A DNA stretch of 64,000 nt from the NCBI GenBank assembly GCA_038993745.2, contig CP160629.1:1-64000 (forward strand), in the 5' to 3' direction. Below are positions 55,748 through 64,000 of this stretch, piece after piece (positions within the stretch are counted from its first letter, which is position 1; each line of letters starts with the position of its first letter). The notes under the pieces are model-generated. The model was not told the DNA's origin and made no database searches. It saw nothing but the letters and a program-made list of their open reading frames with translations. A program made the position numbers and the translations under genes. Source of the DNA: Aliivibrio fischeri. GTDB lineage: Bacteria > Pseudomonadota > Gammaproteobacteria > Enterobacterales > Vibrionaceae.

Positions 55748-56128
55748 GTGTTTGATATCGGTTTTTGGGAACTGATACTGATCTCTGTTGTTGGACTAGT
55801 TGTATTAGGACCGGAACGTTTACCAAAAGCGATCCGCTCTGTTGCGCAGTTCATTGGAGCAGCAAAAAGCATGGCGAATAACGTCAAAGATGAGCTGTCA
55901 CAAGAATTGAAGATACAAGAACTTCAAGAGAATTTGCGCAAAGCAGAACAGATGAATATGGATGACTTATCGCCTGATCTTAAAAAATCAGTAGAAGAGT
56001 TAAAACAAGCGGCAGCAGATGTCACTCGTCCATATGCAAAACCAGAAGAAGAAAAAGCAGAAACGCCAAGTGCGGACAGCTCTTCTTCTGCAGCATCTGA
56101 CTCAACTTCTAAAACGAAAGCAGAGTAA
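55748..56128 (+). CDS. tatB: Sec-independent protein translocase TatB
   Basis: TatB partners TatC in recognising twin-arginine signal peptides. The 126-residue protein starts at GTG (55748) with [26 protein letters not shown], the diagnostic helix with Glu8 and the GPERLP hinge, then a long amphipathic helix and a Ser/Lys tail. tatC begins 2 bases after its stop. Confidence 0.97.
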   Translation: MFDIGFWELILISVVGLVVLGPERLPKAIRSVAQFIGAAKSMANNVKDELSQELKIQELQENLRKAEQMNMDDLSPDLKKSVEELKQAAADVTRPYAKPEEEKAETPSADSSSSAASDSTSKTKAE

Positions 56129-56130
56129 TT

Positions 56131-56886
56131 ATGTCATCAGTTGAATCCTCTCAGCCGTTGTTAGCGCACTTACTAGAGTTAAGAAATCGTCTATTAAAAG
56201 CAATCATTGCAGTTATTGTCGTGTTCTTAGGTTTAGTTTGGTTTGCTAATGACATTTATGAGTTTTTATCAGCGCCTTTGGTAGAAAGACTGCCAGAGGG
56301 AGCAACTATGATAGCAACTGATGTCGCGTCACCATTTTTCACGCCCATAAAGCTGACTTTGGTGGCATCGATATTTGTCGCTGTTCCAGTAATTCTTTAT
56401 CAGGTATGGGCATTTGTAGCTCCTGGACTGTATAAGCATGAGAAAAGACTCATCATGCCGTTACTATTCTCTAGCTCTTTGCTGTTTTATGCCGGTGTAT
56501 CATTTGCCTATTTCGTTGTATTTCCTTTGGTATTTGGTTTCTTTACAACCATTGCACCTGAAGGGGTTCAAGTAGCAACTGATATCGCCAGTTATCTTGA
56601 TTTTGTTTTAGCATTGTTCTTGGCTTTTGGTATTGCATTTGAAGTACCTGTTGCCATCATCTTGCTATGCTGGACTGGTGCTACAGACCCAGATACGTTA
56701 AGACAAAAGCGTCCATATATTATTGTTGGTGCCTTTGTTGTAGGTATGATGTTGACACCACCAGACATTATTTCTCAGACGTTGCTGGCAGTACCTATGT
56801 GTATTTTGTTTGAGATTGGTTTGTTCTTCTCACGCTTTTATGTGAGAGAGGATAATGAAGATGATTTGGAACAAGATGAAGCATAA
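56131..56886 (+). CDS. tatC: Sec-independent protein translocase TatC
   Basis: TatC is the six-helix signal-peptide receptor of the Tat system. The 251-residue protein has [15 protein letters not shown], the [25 protein letters not shown] region in helix 2, the FGIAFEVPV segment and the [10 protein letters not shown] loop, all family hallmarks. It closes tatABC and is followed by a terminator. Confidence 0.98.
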   Translation: MSSVESSQPLLAHLLELRNRLLKAIIAVIVVFLGLVWFANDIYEFLSAPLVERLPEGATMIATDVASPFFTPIKLTLVASIFVAVPVILYQVWAFVAPGLYKHEKRLIMPLLFSSSLLFYAGVSFAYFVVFPLVFGFFTTIAPEGVQVATDIASYLDFVLALFLAFGIAFEVPVAIILLCWTGATDPDTLRQKRPYIIVGAFVVGMMLTPPDIISQTLLAVPMCILFEIGLFFSRFYVREDNEDDLEQDEA

Positions 56887-56911
56887 TGCTTGATAGAAAA
56901 TCTGAATATTG

Positions 56912-56943
56912 AAAAAGCGTTGATGATTATCAGTGCTTTTTTT
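56912..56943 (+). terminator. Terminator of tatABC
   Basis: AAAAAGCGTTGAT and ATCAGTGCTTTTT pair (two G-U pairs) around GATT and run into seven T. Confidence 0.88.
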
Positions 56944-56974
56944 ATGCCTGCTTTAAACCATACAAAGTGAGTTA

Positions 56975-56990
56975 AGTGATCATGATCACG
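56975..56990. promoter_or_regulatory. Candidate CRP site upstream of the CsrB RNA
   Basis: AGTGATCATGATCACG resembles the CRP core TGTGA-N6-TCACA with one mismatch in each half. It lies about 250 bases before the CsrB promoter, so a direct role is uncertain. Confidence 0.4.
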
Positions 56991-57039
56991 CTCTATTTTT
57001 GAGGCTTTATAGAGATAAATAGACAAACAGGAAACCGCT

Positions 57040-57057
57040 TGTGCGAGATCTCTCACA
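57040..57057 (+). promoter_or_regulatory. UvrY/GacA/VarA-type box upstream of the CsrB RNA
   Basis: TGTGCGAGATCTCTCACA closely matches the UvrY-binding box known upstream of E. coli csrB (TGTGAGAGATCTCTTACA). It is the core of a longer near-palindrome (GCTTGTG...CACAAGC). VarS/VarA is the vibrio equivalent of BarA/UvrY. Confidence 0.78.
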
Positions 57058-57190
57058 AGCGAGTGAGATTTAGCGCTTTTTTTTTGCGCTGTTTTCTCTC
57101 TGTTTTTTATTAAGTTATTGATATTTAATGTTTTGTGTTTGTTTGGGGATGGGGTTATATTTTTTTTTGCAATTATTTGAAATTAGTCTA

Positions 57191-57218
57191 TTGCTGAAAA
57201 AAGTGAAAAGCGTAATCT
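57191..57218 (+). promoter_or_regulatory. Possible sigma-70 promoter of the CsrB RNA
   Basis: TTGCTG (57191-57196) and TAATCT (57213-57218) are spaced by 16 bases and lie about 135 bases downstream of the UvrY/VarA-type box. Transcription would start near 57225, just before the first GGA motif. Confidence 0.5.
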
Positions 57219-57224
57219 TATTGG

Positions 57225-57647
57225 TGTCGGAAGGATGCTGACACGGAACAGGAACTAGCCAAGGATTTGGTACGCTTCAGGATGAGGCACTCGGTTACTT
57301 AGGATTAGTAATCGGCATGGATAGCGAAATGGACATTGAATGGACGCAATAGTAACTAGGATGGTTGCTACTAAGGAAAGACAATGGACACCTCTAGGAT
57401 TGAGGTAAATGGACTGCACATCAGGACGATGTAAAGGACACCGCTCAAGGAACAAGCGAAGAGAGTTAACTAAGGATTGTTAACGGATCAGGATAGATCA
57501 TGGACACCGCTAGGATGGCGACGAAAGGAATAAGCTGACGGATTCAGCATACTATCAAGGATTTGATGCATGGAGCACCATTAGTAGCCGGACTGCTGCG
57601 AGTAAAGTTATAGCCCCGCTAGATGAAAATCTAGTGGGGCTTTTCTT
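57225..57647 (+). ncRNA. csrB: CsrB-type small RNA, sponge for CsrA
   Basis: About 28 GGA motifs, most as AGGA or TGGA, occur between 57229 and 57595, many in loops of short hairpins (for example the GACACC-flanked units). This density is the hallmark of CsrB/CsrC RNAs, which bind and titrate the translational regulator CsrA. There is no credible coding frame. A strong terminator ends it (stem 57612-57624 with 57629-57641, GAAA loop, then T). A UvrY/VarA-type box lies upstream. Vibrios carry two or more such RNAs. Confidence 0.9.
57612..57647 (+). terminator. Terminator of the CsrB RNA
   Basis: AGCCCCGCTAGAT pairs with ATCTAGTGGGGCT (one G-U pair) around a GAAA tetraloop, followed by TTTTCTT. 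Confidence 0.95.
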
Positions 57648-57667
57648 ATGGAGCAAAGTAAAAAAGC

Positions 57668-57743
57668 AGGGACGAGAGGCGAGGACGCTTCGCTCGAGGG
57701 GCAAGGAAAGGCAAAAGCCTATACGCTGCGCTAACTAGATACT
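57668..57743. repeat. Dispersed intergenic repeat, copy 1
   Basis: This gap between csrB and tatD carries AGGGACGAGA (57668-57677) and CGCTGCGCTAACTAGA (57724-57739), with TAACTAGATACT at 57732-57743. The same pieces recur at 59695-59797. No gene is visible here. Confidence 0.7.
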
Positions 57744-57760
57744 TTAAGCTAAGCGATTTC

Positions 57761-58522
57761 TTAAATCCCAAACAATTTCATCGCATTCGCCGTCGTAATC
57801 GCATCCACATCAGCCAAACTCATTTCACGTAAATCCGCTACACGTTGAGCAACTAATTGCGTATACGCAGGCTCATTGCGCTTACCACGATGTGGAACGG
57901 GTGCTAAGTAAGGACAATCGGTTTCTAGGATTAAATAATCCATATCAAGATGAGGAATAATCTTATCCATCCCGCCATTTTTAAAGGTAGACACACCACC
58001 AAGGCCTAAATGAAACCCTAAATCATTAATGGCTTTTGCTTCATCAACTGAACCACCAAAGCAGTGGAAAACACCAGATAATGAACCGTCTTGCTCTTGT
58101 TTTAATAAGCTTAATGTTTCTTCAATAGAATCACGAGTGTGAATAACAACAGGCAGTTTCATTTCTTTTGCCCAATTTAATTGGGTAATAAATGCCATCT
58201 CTTGTTCTGCTTTAAAGGTTTTGTCCCAGTATAGGTCAATACCTATTTCACCTACTGCAATGAAGTTATGCTTCTCAAACCATGAGTGAATAGTTGCTAA
58301 GGTCTGTTTAACATCAGCATTCACATAACAAGGGTGTAATCCCATCATTGAATGACAAACATCAGGATAAGCTGCTTCGGTTTTGAGCATTGGTTCGATA
58401 GATTCTAAATCGATGTTAGGTAGTAGAATTTTGCTAATACCTTGTTCTAGTGCGCGCTGAACAACAGCATCTCTATCTTCATCAAATTCTTTTGCATAAA
58501 TATGAGCGTGAGTATCTATCAT
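57761..58522 (-). CDS. TatD-family metal-dependent hydrolase/DNase
   Basis: The 253-residue TIM-barrel protein has the metal-binding motifs MIDTHAHIYAKEFDED, VGEIGIDLYWDK, VVIHTRDS, GVFHCFGGS and LETDCPYLAP. TatD-type proteins are 3'-5' nucleases linked to DNA repair. Despite lying near tatABC, it is on the opposite strand beyond csrB. Several paralogues (tatD, ycfH, yjjV) exist in this group, so I leave the symbol blank. It is divergent from hemB. Confidence 0.88.
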   Translation of the reverse strand: MIDTHAHIYAKEFDEDRDAVVQRALEQGISKILLPNIDLESIEPMLKTEAAYPDVCHSMMGLHPCYVNADVKQTLATIHSWFEKHNFIAVGEIGIDLYWDKTFKAEQEMAFITQLNWAKEMKLPVVIHTRDSIEETLSLLKQEQDGSLSGVFHCFGGSVDEAKAINDLGFHLGLGGVSTFKNGGMDKIIPHLDMDYLILETDCPYLAPVPHRGKRNEPAYTQLVAQRVADLREMSLADVDAITTANAMKLFGI

Positions 58523-58631
58523 GGTGAAACCCTAAAACAAAAAATAATGGCTTCTATCATACCAAGTTCAAAGTAAAAATCAGATCTATACGAAAAAGTC
58601 ACTTGAAAGACTACGATTAGCCACTCGATAG

Positions 58632-59690
<1,059 letters not shown>

Positions 59691-59694
59691 GAGT

Positions 59695-59797
59695 AGGGAC
59701 GAGAAAAAGCAGGGTTCAGATCGCTTTGCTTAAAGGTTTCAGGGGAAATGTGGTGAGCTTTGGTGTTAACTAGATACTATGCGCTGCGCTAACTAGA
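59695..59797. repeat. Dispersed intergenic repeat, copy 2
   Basis: Just after hemB lie AGGGACGAGA (59695-59704), TAACTAGATACT (59767-59778) and CGCTGCGCTAACTAGA (59782-59797), the last two identical to pieces of the repeat at 57724-57743. No gene is visible between hemB and gppA. Confidence 0.7.
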
Positions 59798-59850
59798 AAC
59801 GATAAGAGCGAGAACTTTGCATCTTTTAAGTTCTTCAACTAAAAAATAAA

Positions 59851-59890
59851 AAAAGCATGATGATTTTAGTTAATCATCATGCTTTTATTT
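59851..59890. terminator. Bidirectional terminator between hemB and gppA
   Basis: AAAAGCATGATGATT (59851-59865) and AATCATCATGCTTTT (59872-59886) form a perfect 15-bp stem with a 6-base loop. A and T tracts flank both sides. Confidence 0.93.
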
Positions 59891-59950
59891 TTCCTGAAAC
59901 CTGTACAGTAAGGCACTTGCTTTTGCTCTTATAGAAGCGAAGCGTTCTAG

Positions 59951-59971
59951 TCCCTAGTCCCTAGTCCCTAG
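59951..59971. repeat. Three tandem TCCCTAG heptamers spanning the gppA stop codon
   Basis: TCCCTAG occurs at 59951-59957, 59958-59964 and 59965-59971. On the gppA strand this reads as repeated AGGGACT and supplies the last residues and stop codon of gppA. It resembles the AGGGACGAG motif of the nearby dispersed repeats, in inverted orientation. Confidence 0.95.
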
Positions 59972-61454
59972 CATCTATAACCAACTCCCAACCAATATTC
60001 GTCTGTTTATCCGCCTCGATCTCTAACTCAGATCTCGTTAGAGGATTTGCCGCCAACCAAGCTCCATCAATCGACAATGACAAAACATCATTTTTTTCTG
60101 ATAGCGTTACAGTAGGTGCTAAATTCACATCACGACGATGAGTGAGAATAATCGCTAAACGTAAAATACGTAGCATGCGTTGAGCCGAGATATCAGAAAC
60201 GGCATGTTGAGTTGGCATGGCTGAGAAATATTCGCGGTAACGGCGTAATAACTCACCAAGTAAGTGTTTTTGAGCACGAGTGAAACCTGGTAAATCCAGT
60301 GCGTTAATTAAATAGGCTGAGTGCTCTCCACCTTTTTTATAATCAATACACATACCAATTTCATGAAGCTGAGTTGCCGCAGTAAGCAATGGCAATGCTT
60401 GTGGCTCAATAAGCCAGTCGTTACCACATTGCTGCACAAGTTGAATTGAGAGGTCAGTGACCTGTTGAGCGTAGTCAACGTCTAATTGATAACGTTGTTG
60501 GGTGCTCTTTATTGTGCGTTGACACACTTCATCGTGTTGCAGTTCATCGATCATTCCGTAGCATAGGCCTTCACGTAACGCGCCGCCAGCTAGAGTCATA
60601 GAATCGATGTTCAATAATTCAAAAATAGCAATAAGGATGGATAAACCGCTTGGGAACACTAATGCTCGCTCAAGTGTTAACCCATCAATATCTAACTCTT
60701 CTAAGTGTTCATATTGCATTGCTTGCTTTTGAAGGCGCTTTAGCTTGGCTAAGGTGATGACCTCATCCATGCCTTGCGCCAACATAATTTCTTGCAATGC
60801 TTGTACCGTACCGCTTGCTCCAACACAGGTCTGCCAACCTAGGTCAGTATATTGCTGTAAAATTGGAGCTAACGTCTCTTTAGCGCCGGCAATTGCTGCA
60901 TTAAAGTTCTTTTGGGTTAGGGCACGATCTTTAAAGTAGCCTTCTAGCCAAGTTACACAACCCATTTTTAAGCTTGTGAGTGCTTGTGCTTCAAAGCCTT
61001 CACCAATAATTAGCTCTGTACTTGCTCCGCCGATATCAACGACTAAACGACGGCCATTACCACCTGAAGTGTGCGCAACTCCTTGGTAAATCATACGAGC
61101 TTCTTCTTCGCCTTCGATCACGTTAATGTTGTGACCTAAGATTTGATTGGCTTTTTCTAAGAAGATATCCACATTGCTAGCGACACGCAGCGTTGCTGTA
61201 CCGACAATGCGAATATTTTCTACAGGGATGTCTTGCAGACGTTCTGCAAATAAGCTCAAACAATCCCACCCACGTTGCATAGCTTCATGGCTGAGTGTGT
61301 TATTTTCATTTAATCCCGCAGCTAAACGAACTTTACGTTTAATTTTAGCCATGGTTTGCACACTACCATTTATATGACGCACAACAAGCATATGGAAGCT
61401 ATTGGAGCCTAAATCGATGGCGGCATACATTGGTGACATTGTTGAACTTTTCAT
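59961..61454 (-). CDS. gppA: Guanosine-5'-triphosphate,3'-diphosphate pyrophosphatase GppA
   Basis: GppA hydrolyses pppGpp to ppGpp and belongs to the Ppx/GppA actin-like phosphatase family. The 497-residue protein has [13 protein letters not shown] (about 11-23), [24 protein letters not shown] and [10 protein letters not shown], plus a C-terminal HD-like domain (ATQLHEIG). GppA rather than Ppx is favoured by the adjacent rhlB, trxA and rho, as in E. coli. AAAGGAT precedes the ATG at 61454. Its stop codon lies within a heptamer repeat. Confidence 0.9.
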   Translation of the reverse strand: MKSSTMSPMYAAIDLGSNSFHMLVVRHINGSVQTMAKIKRKVRLAAGLNENNTLSHEAMQRGWDCLSLFAERLQDIPVENIRIVGTATLRVASNVDIFLEKANQILGHNINVIEGEEEARMIYQGVAHTSGGNGRRLVVDIGGASTELIIGEGFEAQALTSLKMGCVTWLEGYFKDRALTQKNFNAAIAGAKETLAPILQQYTDLGWQTCVGASGTVQALQEIMLAQGMDEVITLAKLKRLQKQAMQYEHLEELDIDGLTLERALVFPSGLSILIAIFELLNIDSMTLAGGALREGLCYGMIDELQHDEVCQRTIKSTQQRYQLDVDYAQQVTDLSIQLVQQCGNDWLIEPQALPLLTAATQLHEIGMCIDYKKGGEHSAYLINALDLPGFTRAQKHLLGELLRRYREYFSAMPTQHAVSDISAQRMLRILRLAIILTHRRDVNLAPTVTLSEKNDVLSLSIDGAWLAANPLTRSELEIEADKQTNIGWELVIDARD

Positions 61455-61487
61455 AACATCCTTTTACTTTTTTACTGAGCGCTCAAT

Positions 61488-62786
61488 TTACGACTGAGTA
61501 TTACGTGGTTGACGTGGGCGAGTATGCTTACGGTTGCCGCCTTGACGTTGACCATTGTTATTACGACGATTTTGCTGTGGACGACGTTGAAGTCGTAGTG
61601 GAGCTGGCAAATCTTCTAGTAATGCCGAAGCGTCGTAATCAGATTGTGGAATAGAATGCTCAATATATTCTTCGATAGCAGGAAGGTTAATTGCGTATTC
61701 TTCACATGCGAAGCTAATAGAGTTACCGCTTGCACCAGCACGACCTGTACGGCCAATACGGTGAACGTAATCTTCTGCTTCGTTTGGTAAATCAAAGTTA
61801 AACACATGCGTTACTTGTGGAATATGTAGACCACGAGCAGCCACATCGGTAGCAACTAAGATATCAACATTACCTTGTGTGAACTCTTCTAAAATGCGCT
61901 CACGTTTTTTCTGAGGAACGTCACCAGTTAGAAGACCAACACGGTGTTTATCAGCAGCTAGGTGACCCCAAACTGATTCACATTTGTGTTTTGTGTTTGC
62001 AAAGATAATCGCACGATCTGGCCATTCTTCTTCAATAAGTGTTTGAAGTAATGCCATTTTATGATCATTTGAAGGATAGAAAAGCTCTTCCTTAATGCGA
62101 TGACCTGTTTTTTGTTCTGGCTCAACAACAACGTGCTCTGGCTCTTGCATGTGTTCAAACGCAAGCTCTTGCACACGGTAAGATAATGTAGCAGAGAACA
62201 GCATGTTTAAACGCTCTGTTGGCGCAGGCATACGACGGAAGATAAAGCGAATATCTTTAATAAAACCTAAATCGAACATACGATCGGCTTCATCAAGAAC
62301 AACAGCTTGAATCATCTTAAAGTCGATGTGACCTTGCTTGTAAAAGTCGATAATACGACCGGTTGTACCGATCAAAATATCAACACCTTGCTCAATCACT
62401 TGTTGTTGTTTTTCATAACGCTCACCACCGTAAGCCAGTGCCGCTTTTAGGCCTGTACTTGCGATAAGTGATTCAGCATCATTGAAGATTTGAATCGCTA
62501 ATTCACGTGTCGGAGCCATGATAATGGCACGCGGTTGTGTGATTTTACGACCTTCAGGTGCTGGTGTCGTTAATAGGTGATTAAAAGTAGCAGTAAGGAA
62601 CGCTAGCGTCTTACCTGTACCCGTTTGGGCCTGGCCTGCAATGTCTTGGCCGGCGAGCAGTACCGGCAATGCCTTAGCTTGAATTGGGGTACATTTGATG
62701 AACCCTTTTGTATTCAAACCATCGATAACCTGAGGCTGTAAACCTAGGTCGGCAAAGTTTTGCTCTGTGATGTGCGTCTTTTTCAT
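61488..62786 (-). CDS. rhlB: ATP-dependent RNA helicase RhlB
   Basis: RhlB is the DEAD-box helicase of the RNase E degradosome. The 432-residue protein has the Q motif ([13 protein letters not shown]), motif [35 protein letters not shown] and [10 protein letters not shown], then a basic Arg/Asn/Gln-rich tail (about 395-432). It is divergent from trxA and 33 bases upstream of gppA, with which it is probably co-transcribed. Confidence 0.96.
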   Translation of the reverse strand: MKKTHITEQNFADLGLQPQVIDGLNTKGFIKCTPIQAKALPVLLAGQDIAGQAQTGTGKTLAFLTATFNHLLTTPAPEGRKITQPRAIIMAPTRELAIQIFNDAESLIASTGLKAALAYGGERYEKQQQVIEQGVDILIGTTGRIIDFYKQGHIDFKMIQAVVLDEADRMFDLGFIKDIRFIFRRMPAPTERLNMLFSATLSYRVQELAFEHMQEPEHVVVEPEQKTGHRIKEELFYPSNDHKMALLQTLIEEEWPDRAIIFANTKHKCESVWGHLAADKHRVGLLTGDVPQKKRERILEEFTQGNVDILVATDVAARGLHIPQVTHVFNFDLPNEAEDYVHRIGRTGRAGASGNSISFACEEYAINLPAIEEYIEHSIPQSDYDASALLEDLPAPLRLQRRPQQNRRNNNGQRQGGNRKHTRPRQPRNTQS

Positions 62787-62898
62787 TGCTATAGAATATC
62801 AGTTAAAGCTTGCAATACGAAACGGATTCCATTCAAATAGAGAATCAATTTGCTGGTTATCATCAAATCAGCCTTTAAATTTAACGTTGGAGTTGACG

Positions 62899-63225
62899 AT
62901 GAGCGACAAAATTTTGCAGCTTACAGATGGCGGTTTTGAAGAAAGTGTAATCAACGCTGCAGGCCCTGTACTAGTAGATTTCTGGGCAGAATGGTGTGGT
63001 CCTTGTAAAATGATTGCCCCGATTCTGGATGAGATTGCTGATGAGTACGAAGGCAAACTAACGATTGGTAAATTAAATATCGATCAAAATGCTGGTACAC
63101 CACCAAAATTTGGTATTCGTGGCATTCCAACGCTACTTCTTTTCAAAGATGGCGGCGTAGCTGCAACGAAAGTGGGTGCACTTTCAAAGACTCAACTTAA
63201 AGAGTTTCTTGATGCAAACCTATAA
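62899..63225 (+). CDS. trxA: Thioredoxin 1 (TrxA)
   Basis: Thioredoxin is the general cytosolic dithiol reductant. The 108-residue protein has the active site WCGPC (32-36), the cis-proline segment GIPTLLLF and ends [10 protein letters not shown] chose ATG at 62899 ([10 protein letters not shown]), the standard thioredoxin start, over an upstream in-frame codon that adds 44 unrelated residues. GGAG lies 8 bases upstream. It has a terminator and is followed by rho, as in E. coli. Confidence 0.97.
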   Translation: MSDKILQLTDGGFEESVINAAGPVLVDFWAEWCGPCKMIAPILDEIADEYEGKLTIGKLNIDQNAGTPPKFGIRGIPTLLLFKDGGVAATKVGALSKTQLKEFLDANL

Positions 63226-63250
63226 TTTAGGATGGTATTAAGTCAGATAG

Positions 63251-63287
63251 AACCGCATATAATGAAAAATTATGTGCGGTTTTGTTT
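63251..63287 (+). terminator. Terminator of trxA
   Basis: AACCGCATATAAT (63251-63263) and ATTATGTGCGGTT (63269-63281) form a 13-bp stem with one G-U pair and a short loop, followed by TTGTTTT. Confidence 0.88.
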
Positions 63288-63464
63288 TATCTGAGCTAAG
63301 CTAAGCCCATAAATAGGGTTAACCCCCTAGACTAAAAACCGAATAAGTGATAATTTATCGCGCGTAATTTATACGATTTCATTTCTTGACCGAGCTCGAA
63401 GGTCATTCATTCTTAAATCAACTAAAGATAGAATCTGATTTTGACTAAACAACTACCTACCACT

Positions 63465-64000
63465 ATGAATCTTACTGAACTTAAAAACCGATCTGTATCG
63501 GACCTTGTTGCTCTTGGCGAAACACTAGGCCTAGAAAACTTAGCTCGTCTAAGAAAACAAGACATTATTTTTTCTATTCTTAAGCAGCACGCAAAGAGTG
63601 GCGAAGATATATTCGGTGACGGTGTTCTAGAGATTCTGCAAGATGGCTTTGGTTTCCTTCGCTCGGCAGACAGTTCTTACTTGGCGGGTCCTGATGATAT
63701 TTATGTATCGCCAAGCCAAATTCGTCGTTTTAACCTGCGTACTGGTGATACCATTGCCGGAAAGATTCGCCCACCAAAAGATGGCGAACGCTACTTTGCT
63801 CTTCTTAAAGTAAACGCTGTAAACCACGACCGTCCTGATAACGCACGTAATAAAATCCTTTTTGAAAACCTTACTCCTCTACATGCTAACGATCGTTTAC
63901 GCATGGAACGTGGTAATGGTTCAACAGAAGATATTACAGCACGTGTTCTTGATTTAGCATCACCAATTGGCCGTGGCCAACGTGGTCTTATTGTTGCTCC
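63465..64000 (+). CDS. rho: Transcription termination factor Rho, 5' part cut by the window end
   Basis: Rho is the hexameric RNA helicase that ends transcription. An open frame from ATG 63465 begins [19 protein letters not shown] and runs without a stop to the window end (about 178 residues). It covers the N-terminal helix bundle, the RNA-binding cold-shock-like domain ([31 protein letters not shown]) and the linker up to [13 protein letters not shown], just before Walker A. The 180-base leader after the trxA terminator may hold its promoter; Rho is known to autoregulate. Confidence 0.96.
   Translation, partial: MNLTELKNRSVSDLVALGETLGLENLARLRKQDIIFSILKQHAKSGEDIFGDGVLEILQDGFGFLRSADSSYLAGPDDIYVSPSQIRRFNLRTGDTIAGKIRPPKDGERYFALLKVNAVNHDRPDNARNKILFENLTPLHANDRLRMERGNGSTEDITARVLDLASPIGRGQRGLIVA

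Noticed and set aside
57072..57090. AGCGC-T9-GCGCT hairpin as a terminator
   Set aside because: The T run is the loop, not the tail, and no gene upstream lacks a terminator; probably incidental in the csrB upstream region.
57255..57455. 66-codon minus-strand ORF
   Set aside because: Antisense to the GGA-rich CsrB RNA; an RNA gene explains this sequence.

Overview
The window reads as the replication-origin end of the large chromosome of a member of the Vibrionaceae, most probably Aliivibrio (A. fischeri or a close relative). The reasons are the AT-rich composition, an E. coli-type oriC at bases 1-300 beside mioC, and the gene order mioC-mnmE-yidC-yidD-rnpA-rpmH / amino-acid ABC transporter / dnaA-dnaN-recF-gyrB. 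Genus and species are inferred from gene order and protein resemblance recalled from memory; no search was run.

Layout. 1-7.1 kb: oriC, then leftward genes for a flavodoxin-like protein, tRNA modification, membrane-protein insertion, RNase P, L34 and a polar amino-acid importer. 7.4-13.5 kb: the rightward dnaA-dnaN-recF-gyrB replication block, followed by a candidate structured RNA and a heat-shock gene (ibpA) with a sigma-32 promoter and a ROSE-like RNA thermometer. 14.4-23.9 kb: avtA, glyQS, a degenerate alpha-amylase-like lipoprotein, tusA between two tiny membrane proteins, a LysR regulator and acuI. 24.5-28.1 kb: a tiny ORF with its own terminator and the fadBA beta-oxidation operon with a FadR operator. 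28.3-36.1 kb: yigZ-trkH-hemG, tRNA-Trp, an M16 lipoprotein protease, and a CLC-F-type fluoride exporter behind a fluoride riboswitch. 36.4-42.3 kb: a TPP riboswitch and thiCEFSGH. 42.4-50.7 kb: a GH20 hexosaminidase, an aminopeptidase P, a divergent LysR/MFS pair, a short H-NS-like protein and a DMT transporter. 50.8-56.9 kb: rmuC, ubiE-ubiJ-ubiB and tatABC. 57.2-57.65 kb: a CsrB-type regulatory RNA. 57.8-64 kb: tatD, hemB, gppA-rhlB, trxA and the start of rho.

Most genes are core housekeeping genes in conserved order; no CRISPR array, prophage, transposon or defence island is visible. The interest lies in the RNA and DNA elements: two riboswitches, a thermometer, a CsrB RNA with a UvrY/VarA-type box, an unexplained structured RNA after gyrB, and six parS-like sites between 10 and 45 kb. 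Four genes (glyQ, fadB, yigZ and the hexosaminidase) are each broken by one missing base in a short homopolymer. Because glyQ is essential, these look like sequencing errors rather than true pseudogenes.
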